From JAFKFH01 sp017307375 (GTDB taxonomy: Bacteria; Pseudomonadota; Alphaproteobacteria; Ferrovibrionales; Ferrovibrionaceae): a DNA stretch of 64,000 bases. The stretch is taken from the NCBI GenBank assembly GCA_965229335.1, contig OZ245874.1, positions 5,890,001-5,954,000 on the forward strand. The letters run 5' to 3'. Position numbers and translations under genes: made by a program. Below, in pieces: positions 1 through 7,114 of this stretch (positions are counted from its first letter, which is position 1; every line of letters starts with the position of its first letter). Below the pieces are notes generated by a model. That model did no database searches. It was not told the DNA's origin and saw only the letters and a program-made list of their open reading frames with translations.

Positions 1-70
1 TGCGCAAGATTTTCGGGGCGGCATCGGCTAGGGTGCCGGCCGGTTGCTTACCCCCGGAGACGCCTGAACG

Positions 71-1123
71 ATGCTCTACAATGTGCAGGCCGGACGCGCG
101 CTGGCCGCCCTGATGGTCGTCTATCTGCATGTCACCGCGATGATTTCCGAACGCTTCGGCGGCATGGACTGGTTCTATCCGGGGGCCGCCGGCGTCGACA
201 TCTTCTTTGCGATCTCGGGCTTCCTGATGGTGATGACCACGGCCGGCCAGTGGGGCCAGCCCGGCGTCTGGCGCAGCTTCATCGTGCGCCGCATCATCCG
301 CATCGTGCCGCTCTACTGGCTGATGACCGCGGCGAAGCTGGCCCAGATGCTGGTCATCCCCGCGCTGGCCCAGCGCTCGACCCTGGTCCCCTGGCACGTC
401 GTCGCCTCCTTCCTGTTCATTCCCGCCTGGAATGCCGAGCATGAGGCCATTCCCCTGATACCGCTGGGCTGGACGCTGTCGTTCGAGATGCTGTTCTACG
501 TGTTGTTCGCCGCGGCGCTGGCCCTGCGCCTGCGGCCGGTGCCCTGGCTGACCGCGGTGCTGGTGGCGGGCGCGGCCATCGGCCTGTTCCGCACCGACGG
601 CTGGGGGGCCGAGGCCAGGCTGCTCGACCCGCTGCTGCTCGAATTCGTCTTCGGCATGGGCATCGCCATGGCCGCGCTGCGCGGCCGCTACCTGCCGGTA
701 CCGGTGGCGCTGGTCGGCGCGCCGGCGATGTTCCTGGTGCTGGTCGCGACCAACTGGCTCGACCCCGGCTGGGCCAACGGCCATCGCGCGCTGGTCTGGG
801 GCGTGCCGGGGGCGATCCTGCTGGCCTGCCTCGTGGCGCTGGAGGGGCGGTGGCGGGGCCGGCTGTTCCGGCTTGCCTGTTTCCTGGGCGATGCCTCCTA
901 CGCGATCTACCTGGCCCATGGGTTCGTGCTGTCGATCGTCGGCGTCCTGTTCACCCGGCTGTTCGGGCCGCGCTTCGACTGGTCGGGCTGGCTGTTGCTG
1001 CCGACCTTCGTGCTGGCGGTGGCGGGCGGCGTGATCGTCCATCTGCTGATCGAGCGGCCGGTGACCGACTGGCTGCGCCGCCGCTGGCACGAACGGCGGC
1101 TGCGCCGGGCGGTATCGGCCTGA
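71..1123 (+). CDS. Acyltransferase 3 family membrane protein (OafA/YrhL-like)
   Basis: An integral-membrane acyltransferase of 350 residues, which is the usual size for the family. These enzymes move acetyl or other acyl groups from the cytoplasm onto sugars of exported polysaccharides. The N-terminus carries the family signature: R9-A-L-A-A-L followed by an early H (YLHV, about residue 20), then a GVDIFFAISGF motif around residues 40-50 and RRIIRIVPLYW near 75. About ten hydrophobic segments follow. The substrate cannot be inferred, because no polysaccharide genes lie next to it. It sits 68 bp upstream of the thioesterase gene on the same strand. The ATG is preceded by a GGAG about 12 bases upstream, a rather long spacing. 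Confidence 0.9.
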   Translation: MLYNVQAGRALAALMVVYLHVTAMISERFGGMDWFYPGAAGVDIFFAISGFLMVMTTAGQWGQPGVWRSFIVRRIIRIVPLYWLMTAAKLAQMLVIPALAQRSTLVPWHVVASFLFIPAWNAEHEAIPLIPLGWTLSFEMLFYVLFAAALALRLRPVPWLTAVLVAGAAIGLFRTDGWGAEARLLDPLLLEFVFGMGIAMAALRGRYLPVPVALVGAPAMFLVLVATNWLDPGWANGHRALVWGVPGAILLACLVALEGRWRGRLFRLACFLGDASYAIYLAHGFVLSIVGVLFTRLFGPRFDWSGWLLLPTFVLAVAGGVIVHLLIERPVTDWLRRRWHERRLRRAVSA

Positions 1124-1191
1124 CGGCGCCAAGGCGGACGGAACCCCTTGGCATTGCCCGAACAGGGGGGCGATGCTAAAAGGCGGCCGAC

Positions 1192-1656
1192 ATGTCAGCG
1201 AACGCGACCGACGATACCGTGCCGGCCGGCTTCAAGCCGTTCCCGATAGCGGAGGGTTTTGCCGCCCATAATGGCCCGCTCTATATCCGGCGCGATGCCG
1301 GGGGCGGCGTGCGCCTGGGTTTCCGGGTGGAACGCCAGCATCTGAACGCCGGCGGGGTGTGCCATGGCGGCATGCTGATGACGCTGGCCGACATGGCGCT
1401 GGGAATTTCCGCGACCGTCGCCGCCGGCGGGCGCAAGTTCCTGCCGACCGTGACGATGGCGACCGAATTCCTGCGTCCGGCCGAGCTCGGCCAGTGGGTC
1501 GAGGCGATCGGCGAGCCGTTGCGCATCACCCGCAACCTCGGCTTTTCCGTCTGCCGGGTGATGGCGGGCGACGAACTGGTCCTCCATGCCTCGGGCACGC
1601 TGAAGGTGCCGCAGGCCGAATGGGCCCATGACTTCAACCAGATCCTCGCCGATTGA
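1192..1656 (+). CDS. PaaI-family hotdog thioesterase
   Basis: A 154-residue single hotdog-fold protein that probably hydrolyses acyl-CoA thioesters. The key segment is LNAGGVCHGGMLMTLADMA at about residues 44-62, matching the HGG...D pattern of the PaaI/YbgC-like group. The strand-rich second half (FLRPAELGQWVEA) is also typical. The stop codon lies five bases before the lepA ATG, so the two genes are almost certainly co-transcribed and may be translationally coupled. Such a thioesterase-lepA pairing is known in alphaproteobacteria, but no functional link is implied by sequence. The acyl substrate is unknown. Confidence 0.88.
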   Translation: MSANATDDTVPAGFKPFPIAEGFAAHNGPLYIRRDAGGGVRLGFRVERQHLNAGGVCHGGMLMTLADMALGISATVAAGGRKFLPTVTMATEFLRPAELGQWVEAIGEPLRITRNLGFSVCRVMAGDELVLHASGTLKVPQAEWAHDFNQILAD

Positions 1657-1661
1657 GCGCC

Positions 1662-3467
1662 ATGACCGAGCTGTCCCAGATCCGCAATTTCTCCATCGTC
1701 GCCCATATCGACCACGGCAAGTCGACCCTCGCCGACCGCCTGATCGAGGCTTGCGGCGCGCTGGAAAGCCGCGAGATGACCAGCCAGATCCTCGACTCGA
1801 TGGATATCGAGCGCGAGCGCGGCATCACCATCAAGGCCCAGACCGTGCGGCTGCGCTATCGCGCCAAGGACGGCAAGGACTACGTGTTCAACCTGATGGA
1901 CACGCCCGGCCATGTCGACTTCGCCTATGAAGTCTCGCGCTGCCTTGCCGCCTGCGAAGGCTCGCTGCTGGTGGTCGACGCCTCGCAGGGCGTCGAGGCG
2001 CAGACGCTGGCCAACGTCTACCAGGCGATCGAGGCCAACCACGAGATCGTGCCGGTCCTGAACAAGATCGACCTGCCGGCGGCCGACCCCGAGCGGGTCA
2101 AGGCGCAGATCGAGGAGGTGATCGGCCTCGACGCCTCCGACGCCGTCGAGATCTCGGCCAAGACGGGCCTGGGCATTCCCGACGTGCTGGAGGCGCTGGT
2201 CACCCGCCTGCCGCCGCCGAAGCACGGCGACCGCGATGCGCCGCTGAAGGCGCTGCTGATCGACAGCTGGTATGACGCCTATCTCGGCGTCGTCGTGCTG
2301 TTCCGCATCATCGACGGGGTGATGAAGAAGGGCATGAAGGTCCGCTTCATGTCGAACAAGTCTAACTACCTGGTCGAGCGTGTCGGCGTGTTCAACCCCA
2401 AGCGCACGATCGTCGACGAGCTCGGCCCCGGCGAGGTCGGGTTCCTGACCGCCGCGATCAAGCAGGTGGCCGACACCAATGTCGGCGATACCATCACCGA
2501 CGACCGCAACCCGATCGCCGAGCCGCTGCCCGGTTTCAAGCCGTCGGTGCCGGTGGTGTTCTGCGGCCTGTTCCCGGTCGACGCCGCCGATTTCAACGTG
2601 CTGCGCGAGAGCCTCGCGAAACTGCGCCTGAACGATGCGAGCTTCCATTTCGAGACCGAGAGCTCGGCGGCGCTGGGCTTCGGCTTCCGCTGCGGCTTCC
2701 TCGGTCTCCTGCATCTGGAGATCATCCAGGAGCGGCTGGAGCGCGAATTCAACCTCGACCTGATCACCACCGCCCCCTCGGTGGTCTACAAGGTCTACAT
2801 GACCGACGGGACGATGCAGGAATTGCACAACCCCGCCGACATGCCCGACGTGATGAAGATCGACCGCATCGAGGAACCCTGGATCAAGGCCCAGATCCTG
2901 GTGCCGGACGAGCATCTCGGTTCGATCCTGAAGCTGTGCGAGGACCGCCGCGGCCGGCAGGTCGAGCTGACCTATCACGGCAGCCGGGCGATGGTGACCT
3001 ATCGCCTGCCGCTGAACGAGGTGGTGTTCGATTTCTACGACCGGCTGAAATCGGTCAGCCGCGGCTATGCCTCGTTCGACTACCAGATGGACGGGCACGA
3101 GATCGGCGACCTCGTGAAGATGTCGATCATGGTCAATGCCGAGCCGGTCGACGCGCTCGCCATGATCGTGCACAAGAGCCGGGCCGAGATGCGCGGCCGC
3201 CAGCTCTGCGAGCGGCTGAAGGAGCTGATCCCGCGGCAGCTGTTCAAGATCGCGATTCAGGCGGCGATCGGCGCCCGCGTCATCGCCCGCGAGACCATCT
3301 CGGCGATGCGCAAGGACGTGCTGGCCAAGTGCTACGGCGGCGACATCAGCCGCAAGCGCAAGCTGCTCGACAAGCAGAAGGAAGGCAAGAAGCGCATGCG
3401 GAACGTCGGCAATGTCGAGATCCCGCAGGAAGCCTTCATCGCAGCCCTGAAGATGAACGACGACTGA
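1662..3467 (+). CDS. lepA: Elongation factor 4 (LepA, back-translocating GTPase)
   Basis: A ribosome-associated translational GTPase of 601 residues, the standard LepA length. The G domain begins at the N-terminus with the P-loop in HIDHGKSTLADR (about residues 14-25), followed by ERERGITI (switch I), DTPGHVDF (G3) and NKIDLP (G4). The LepA-specific C-terminal domain ends in a basic tail with GGDISRKRKLL and KQKEGKKRMR. A TTG codon at 1653, overlapping the thioesterase stop, would add three residues. The ATG at 1662 matches the usual family start (MTELSQIRN), so it is preferred. Housekeeping gene; nothing unusual. Confidence 0.98.
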   Translation: MTELSQIRNFSIVAHIDHGKSTLADRLIEACGALESREMTSQILDSMDIERERGITIKAQTVRLRYRAKDGKDYVFNLMDTPGHVDFAYEVSRCLAACEGSLLVVDASQGVEAQTLANVYQAIEANHEIVPVLNKIDLPAADPERVKAQIEEVIGLDASDAVEISAKTGLGIPDVLEALVTRLPPPKHGDRDAPLKALLIDSWYDAYLGVVVLFRIIDGVMKKGMKVRFMSNKSNYLVERVGVFNPKRTIVDELGPGEVGFLTAAIKQVADTNVGDTITDDRNPIAEPLPGFKPSVPVVFCGLFPVDAADFNVLRESLAKLRLNDASFHFETESSAALGFGFRCGFLGLLHLEIIQERLEREFNLDLITTAPSVVYKVYMTDGTMQELHNPADMPDVMKIDRIEEPWIKAQILVPDEHLGSILKLCEDRRGRQVELTYHGSRAMVTYRLPLNEVVFDFYDRLKSVSRGYASFDYQMDGHEIGDLVKMSIMVNAEPVDALAMIVHKSRAEMRGRQLCERLKELIPRQLFKIAIQAAIGARVIARETISAMRKDVLAKCYGGDISRKRKLLDKQKEGKKRMRNVGNVEIPQEAFIAALKMNDD

Positions 3468-3744
3468 CCAGCGCGACGGTCAGCAGGACGATCCCGAGGC
3501 CCAGCAGGACGATCGAGGCCGGCTGGGCCAGCGCGGCGGCAAAGCCGTTCCAGAACTCGGGCGACAGATGGTCGCGCACCGCCTGGCGGGCGGCAACGAG
3601 GCTGGCCTGGTCGATTTCCGACCACAGGCTCTCCAGCGACAGCGGTTGCCAGCCGCGCGATTCCAGCGCCTCCAAACCATCGCGGCCGAGCACCAGGATG
3701 CCCGCAATGGCACAGAGATAGCCCAGAAGCCGCACCAGACGCAT
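3436..3744 (-). CDS. Small two-helix membrane protein, unknown function
   Basis: A 102-residue protein with one hydrophobic helix at the N-terminus (about residues 4-20), a soluble middle of about 50 residues, and a second hydrophobic helix near the C-terminus (IVLLGLGIVLLTVALV). The arrangement resembles a small membrane-protein family seen in alphaproteobacteria, in which a conserved L-S-P-x-F/L-W precedes the second helix; here it is LSPEFWN. Its 3' end overlaps the last 32 bases of lepA on the opposite strand, so the genes converge. The start ATG has an AAAGGG about 8-10 bases upstream. Function is not known. Confidence 0.65.
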   Translation of the reverse strand: MRLVRLLGYLCAIAGILVLGRDGLEALESRGWQPLSLESLWSEIDQASLVAARQAVRDHLSPEFWNGFAAALAQPASIVLLGLGIVLLTVALVSRRSSSGLR

Positions 3745-3814
3745 CGACGTAACCCTTTGAACCGGGCCGCATCCTGCAACCGCCGGAACTTCAACGCAAT
3801 CGCGGGCTGAACTG

Positions 3815-3842
3815 TTGCAAAACCCGGACCGGCCGCTATAGT
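3815..3842 (+). promoter_or_regulatory. Sigma-70-type promoter for tRNA-Ser
   Basis: TTGCAA (-35) and TATAGT (-10) are separated by 16 bases and lie 28 bases before the first base of the mature tRNA. Position and match to consensus fit a strong housekeeping promoter. Confidence 0.7.
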
Positions 3843-3870
3843 CGCGCCCGCATTAAGCAGGACCTGACCC

Positions 3871-3958
3871 GGAGGGATGGCCGAGCGGCTTAAGGCGCAC
3901 GCCTGGAAAGCGTGTTCACCGAAAGGTGTCGAGGGTTCGAATCCCTCTCCCTCCGCCA
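3871..3958 (+). tRNA. tRNA-Ser (anticodon GGA)
   Basis: A complete class II tRNA of 88 bases with encoded CCA. The 7-bp acceptor stem pairs GGAGGGA with TCCCTCC, the anticodon stem CACGC/GCGTG encloses the loop CTGGAAA (anticodon GGA), a variable arm follows, and the T-arm is GAGGG-TTCGAAT-CCCTC. It decodes UCC and UCU. Its 3' end doubles as the left attachment core of the downstream island; because the core supplies the same bases, the tRNA remains intact. Confidence 0.97.
3942..3958 (+). repeat. attL core (17-bp direct repeat, copy 1)
   Basis: TCCCTCTCCCTCCGCCA, the 3' end of tRNA-Ser including the T-arm strand, acceptor strand and CCA. It is identical to 11933-11949. Confidence 0.88.
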
Positions 3959-4032
3959 GCCATAGCCAAGCCCTTGATATCTCATCAAGTTCTTGGAATC
4001 CCTGGCTAATTTCTTCTCGTTACTCCATTGGA

Positions 4033-4043
4033 CTGTTACAGTG
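4033..4043 (+). repeat. Candidate integrase arm site, left copy
   Basis: CTGTTACAGTG lies 74 bases inside the left core. The same 11 bases occur in the same orientation 75 bases inside the right core. The near-equal distances suggest integrase arm-type binding sites, but this is inference from two copies only. The site also overlaps the ribosome-binding region of the integrase gene, which would allow autoregulation. Confidence 0.4.
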
Positions 4044-4048
4044 GAGAC

Positions 4049-5779
4049 ATGGAGAAGATGCCCGGACATCCCCGTCTGTATCGTCGTGGCGCGGTCTATT
4101 GGCACCGCGCCGCCGTACCCGTCGACATTGCCGATACCTACCCGAAAACCGAGGAAACGTTCTCCCTTCGGACCAAGGACCGAAACGAGGCCCTGAAGCT
4201 CGTTCGGATCGAGGCGGCGCGGGTGGATCGCCTGTTCGACGAACACCGCAAGCGGGTGGCGGCGGCGGCGGGGCCGACCGTGGACGAATTGACCGATGCC
4301 CAGGTCAAGGCGATCGGCGAGGCGTACTATGCGATGCTGCTGCAAGAGGACGATGCACGGCGCCTCAGGGAATTCGAAGGGAAGTCATTTGAGGAGCATT
4401 TAGAGGACATCGCGGGCCTATCCGCTGTCGCTCGCCACGAGTTTGCGCGCGGAGAAATTAGCGACTTCGACGCCGACGAGGCCGAAGATTTCATGGCCTC
4501 CGACTGGGTGGGCGTGAAGCTGTCACCAGATAGCCCGAGCTGGCCCCGCGTCGCCCGCGAGATGAAAGCCGCCCGCATCCGGGCCTATGCGGCCAAACAA
4601 TCCCGGAGCGACGGCGAACCAGTACCTACCCCTGAACCGCCGCCGCCTTTGTCCTCACGCCAGAAGGCGCGCGGGTCAAGCCGCCTGCTGTCCGATGAGG
4701 TCAAGGATTGGATGGCCGAGAAGACCCGGACTTCATGGGTCCCGAAGACCGAGCATGAACACCGCGTATGGATGGGGCATTTTATCACGATCGCGGGTGA
4801 CAGGCCGTGGCTGGACTACAACAAGGCCGACGCGCGGGCCTTCAAGGCCGTCTTGATGCGCCTCCCCGCCAACTGGAACAAGTTCGACGCGCTGGCCCCC
4901 CTGGGGATCGCAGAAGCGTCCGACCGAGCCCATGAGCTTGGCTTACCGCCCATGTCCGAAAAGAACCTGAACAAGCTCCTGGGGTATGTCGGGTCGTTCT
5001 GGACCTGGGCGAAGGACAATCACGACGACTGCCCCGAAAACCCGTTCAGGGGCCTCAAGCTCAAACTCAAGGGCAAGAACGTCCGCGATGAGCGCCACCC
5101 GTTCACCCTCGACGAACTGAAGGCGATCTTCCGCGCACCTATCTTCACAGGCTGTAAATCAGCAACCGAATGGGCAGCGCCGGGCGCTTTTGTACCCCGC
5201 TCCGCGGGCATCTTCTGGGTGCCTCTCATAGGCCTCCTGACCGGCGCGAGGCTCGGCGAAATCATCCAACTCCGAACGTCGGACGTTCGCGCGGATCAGG
5301 GCATCACGTATCTGGACCTCAACGACGACGGCGAAGACAAGCGCCTCAAGACCGCCCACAGCAAGCGGATGGTCCCGATACATGCCGAGCTTGTTGCGGC
5401 TGGCTTCCTTGAGCTTGTCGATCAGCGCCGCCGGGCTGGCCAGGAACGGCTATTCCCTGACCTGGGGATGGGGGCGGACGGGTACTATTCGTCGCCGTTC
5501 TCGAAGCATTTCAGCCGTTTCCTGACCCGTGTCGGGGTCAAGACCCGGAAGAACGCCTTCCACTCGTTCCGGCATTGCTTTGAGGACGCCTGCCGTGACA
5601 GCGACATCTCCAAGGAGGTCATGGACGCCCTTCAGGGGCACGGCGAGGAAGGCATGTCGGGGCGGTACGGGCGTGGGTATGTCCTGAAGAAACTGGCCGA
5701 GGCGATGGGGCGCTTGCGATACGACGGGCTCGACTTATCGCACCTTCACATTCGTCAAGCGGGGGATGAGAGGCGTTGA
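4049..5779 (+). CDS. Tyrosine-family site-specific integrase
   Basis: The island integrase, 576 residues from the ATG at 4049; a TTG at 4028 would add seven residues but has no better ribosome-binding site. The N-terminus (LYRRGAVYWHRAAVP) is the short arm-binding-type strand domain seen in DUF6538-type integrases. The central SAM-like domain contains EHEHRVWMGHF. The catalytic domain holds the first arginine in TGARLGEIIQL, the lysine-containing turn KRLKTAHSKRMVPIH, H-x-x-R in FHSFRHCF, and the late histidine in LQGHGEEGMSGRYGRGY, where the tyrosine is the nucleophile. All catalytic positions appear intact, so it should be active. It lies directly beside the tRNA attachment site and reads into the island. 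Confidence 0.93.
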   Translation: MEKMPGHPRLYRRGAVYWHRAAVPVDIADTYPKTEETFSLRTKDRNEALKLVRIEAARVDRLFDEHRKRVAAAAGPTVDELTDAQVKAIGEAYYAMLLQEDDARRLREFEGKSFEEHLEDIAGLSAVARHEFARGEISDFDADEAEDFMASDWVGVKLSPDSPSWPRVAREMKAARIRAYAAKQSRSDGEPVPTPEPPPPLSSRQKARGSSRLLSDEVKDWMAEKTRTSWVPKTEHEHRVWMGHFITIAGDRPWLDYNKADARAFKAVLMRLPANWNKFDALAPLGIAEASDRAHELGLPPMSEKNLNKLLGYVGSFWTWAKDNHDDCPENPFRGLKLKLKGKNVRDERHPFTLDELKAIFRAPIFTGCKSATEWAAPGAFVPRSAGIFWVPLIGLLTGARLGEIIQLRTSDVRADQGITYLDLNDDGEDKRLKTAHSKRMVPIHAELVAAGFLELVDQRRRAGQERLFPDLGMGADGYYSSPFSKHFSRFLTRVGVKTRKNAFHSFRHCFEDACRDSDISKEVMDALQGHGEEGMSGRYGRGYVLKKLAEAMGRLRYDGLDLSHLHIRQAGDERR

Positions 5780-6109
5780 GCCTGTTCCACACGGACGAGA
5801 CGCCCGGTATTGTCACGTGGAACCGATCAACTGCACGGCGGCCCCGTGAGCCGGGCTCAGACACGTCGGCGGTGGGGCAGTTCGGCCACGGGCTGCCCTG
5901 ATCGGTTCGGATGGTTGGCGCGCTGCATATGTCCTTCAGATCGAAGGAAAATCCGGGGATACCCAGGACCGCCGCAGAGGCCCATACAGGCACATGGACG
6001 GCCCGCCGCAAGGGCAGTAGCGGACAGCGGCAAGATGGGCACTGACGGAGTCCGCAGAGGCCCTAGCGGCGATCTATGCGGCGGTCATTCGGATTTGCAG
6101 AAAAGGGCT
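5780..6109. other. Island stretch without a convincing gene
   Basis: No frame here has both a start codon with a ribosome-binding site and protein-like composition. It contains scattered fragments only and is probably eroded island DNA. Confidence 0.4.
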
Positions 6110-6235
6110 TTAGGACGGGAAGACGCGATCCGTCAGGAACACGAGAATGACCAGAAGCATCACAAAGGCGGCACCTAGCATCCATCGTATCTGGCGCAAG
6201 CTTCGGCGGATTGCTTGGAATTGATCCTCTTCCAT
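6110..6235 (-). CDS. Small single-pass membrane peptide, 41 aa
   Basis: A short gene with a good Shine-Dalgarno (GGAGG seven bases before the ATG). The product starts with an acidic and then basic amphipathic segment (MEEDQFQAIRRSLRQIR), followed by one hydrophobic helix (about residues 18-35) and a short polar tail ending in DRVFPS. This is the form of a bitopic membrane microprotein. It overlaps, in another frame, the tail of the PC4-like fragment upstream. Function is unknown. It is one of several tiny hydrophobic peptides in this island. Confidence 0.55.
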   Translation of the reverse strand: MEEDQFQAIRRSLRQIRWMLGAAFVMLLVILVFLTDRVFPS

Positions 6236-6314
6236 GCTGGCCTCCGTGGTTGAGGTCGAGGCGACGATACCAGAACTGCCCCGCCGGTCCTACGGCCGGA
6301 GAGATAACCTCGAT

Positions 6315-6437
6315 ACCGGCCGCCTTGCCGATCGCCAAGATGATCTCCTCGGCCAGCTCGGGCTTGAACGCGACGCCGGGCTTCATCGGGCGCATTTCGC
6401 CATCCGAGACGGGAGCGAACAAGCGGACATGGATACC
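6315..6437 (-). pseudogene. PC4/p15-like single-stranded-DNA-binding domain fragment
   Basis: Following an in-frame TAG at 6438-6440, the minus strand reads G-I-H-V-R-L-F-A-P-V-S-D-G-E-M-R-P, then KPGVAFKPEL. From memory of the family this matches the second half of bacterial PC4/p15 coactivator-like proteins, which have the pattern DG-E-x-RP-x-x-KG-V/I. The first half, with the start codon, is not visible upstream in this frame, and the frame runs on into sequence that does not look like protein. It is therefore probably a remnant. An internal ATG at MRPMKPG could in principle start a shortened product, but without a ribosome-binding site. Confidence 0.4.
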
Positions 6438-6442
6438 CTATC

Positions 6443-6667
6443 CGTAGGAATGACTTACCCCTCCAGGAAGTCCGAGACGAAGCGGTTCCAGCGATCTATT
6501 CGACCGTCGAGGAATATTCCGCGCCCATCACCGCATTGATGCGCACCGGGTTAATTCAGCTTCATGTGAGTGGCGGCGCTTGGGGCGGGGGCGGCGGCGC
6601 CAGCTACAATTTCACGCCCTTGATGGCCCGGCTCGCCGCGCTTGCACCGTTTGATCATCTGGCGTGA
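6443..6667 (+). other. Orphan open frame lacking a start codon
   Basis: The plus strand is open and fairly protein-like here, including EEYSAPITALMRTG, a glycine run (WGGGGGASYNF) and a C-terminus PFDHLA before TGA. No start codon occurs in the first two thirds, so it is either the end of a frameshifted gene or chance. The family is not recognised. Confidence 0.2.
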
Positions 6668-6779
6668 TCAGCCGTTCAGTATGCGCGCAGTGCTGGAGCA
6701 AAACCATACGGCCCCCGTCATCTGACCCATGGACCACGGTCGGCCCATAGTCCGCCTCAGGTCAAACCGAGGAGGACCC

Positions 6780-6893
6780 ATGATCAAGATCAGGAAACTA
6801 AAGCTGGGCACGGTGCTTCTGGTGGTCGCCCTTCCGGCCGTCACCGCCCATCTGTTCGACAAGCTGTCCGTCGTCGTGATGATCGTCGTGTGA
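6780..6893 (+). CDS. Tiny hydrophobic peptide, 37 aa
   Basis: The ATG is preceded by a strong ribosome-binding site (GAGGAGG, five bases upstream). The product begins with a basic stretch (MIKIRKLKLG) followed by a hydrophobic segment (TVLLVVALPAV), a short polar turn and a second hydrophobic stretch to the end (VVVMIVV). It could be a small membrane peptide or an uncleaved signal-like peptide. There is no family assignment. The ribosome-binding site is the main reason for calling it. Confidence 0.45.
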   Translation: MIKIRKLKLGTVLLVVALPAVTAHLFDKLSVVVMIVV

Positions 6894-7032
6894 ACCGGGC
6901 AGAGGGACGCAGGGATGGCCGATCGCTGTCCCTACGGTTTCCCGGTCGGGCGGGGGCGGTGGTGGGTCGTGGTCGAGGACGATATGCAGGCTGGCTTACG
7001 GCTTCTACTACGCTCGGGGAAACCTGAAGTCA

Positions 7033-7067
7033 TACCCTAAGGGTACCTGAAGGTATCCCTTCGGTAC
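7033..7067. repeat. Overlapping inverted repeats downstream of the polymerase-like gene
   Basis: TACCCTAAGGGTA (7033-7045) is a perfect palindrome around a central A. It overlaps TACCTGAAGGTA (7044-7055), another inverted repeat, and further GGTAC/GTACC units follow (to about 7083). The cluster begins 48 bases past the stop codon of the gene at 7115-8383. It could be a terminator without a T-tract, a protein-binding site, or a recombination or replication site of the island. Confidence 0.45.
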
Positions 7068-7114
7068 GACCTCCACAGGTACCATTCCCAAGCATGTCAT
7101 ATGGAGGATACCGC

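Noticed and set aside
1281..3173. A 630-codon minus-strand frame opposite the thioesterase and lepA
   Set aside because: Mirror frame with His/Asp/Arg/Val repeats; lepA and the thioesterase are unambiguous.
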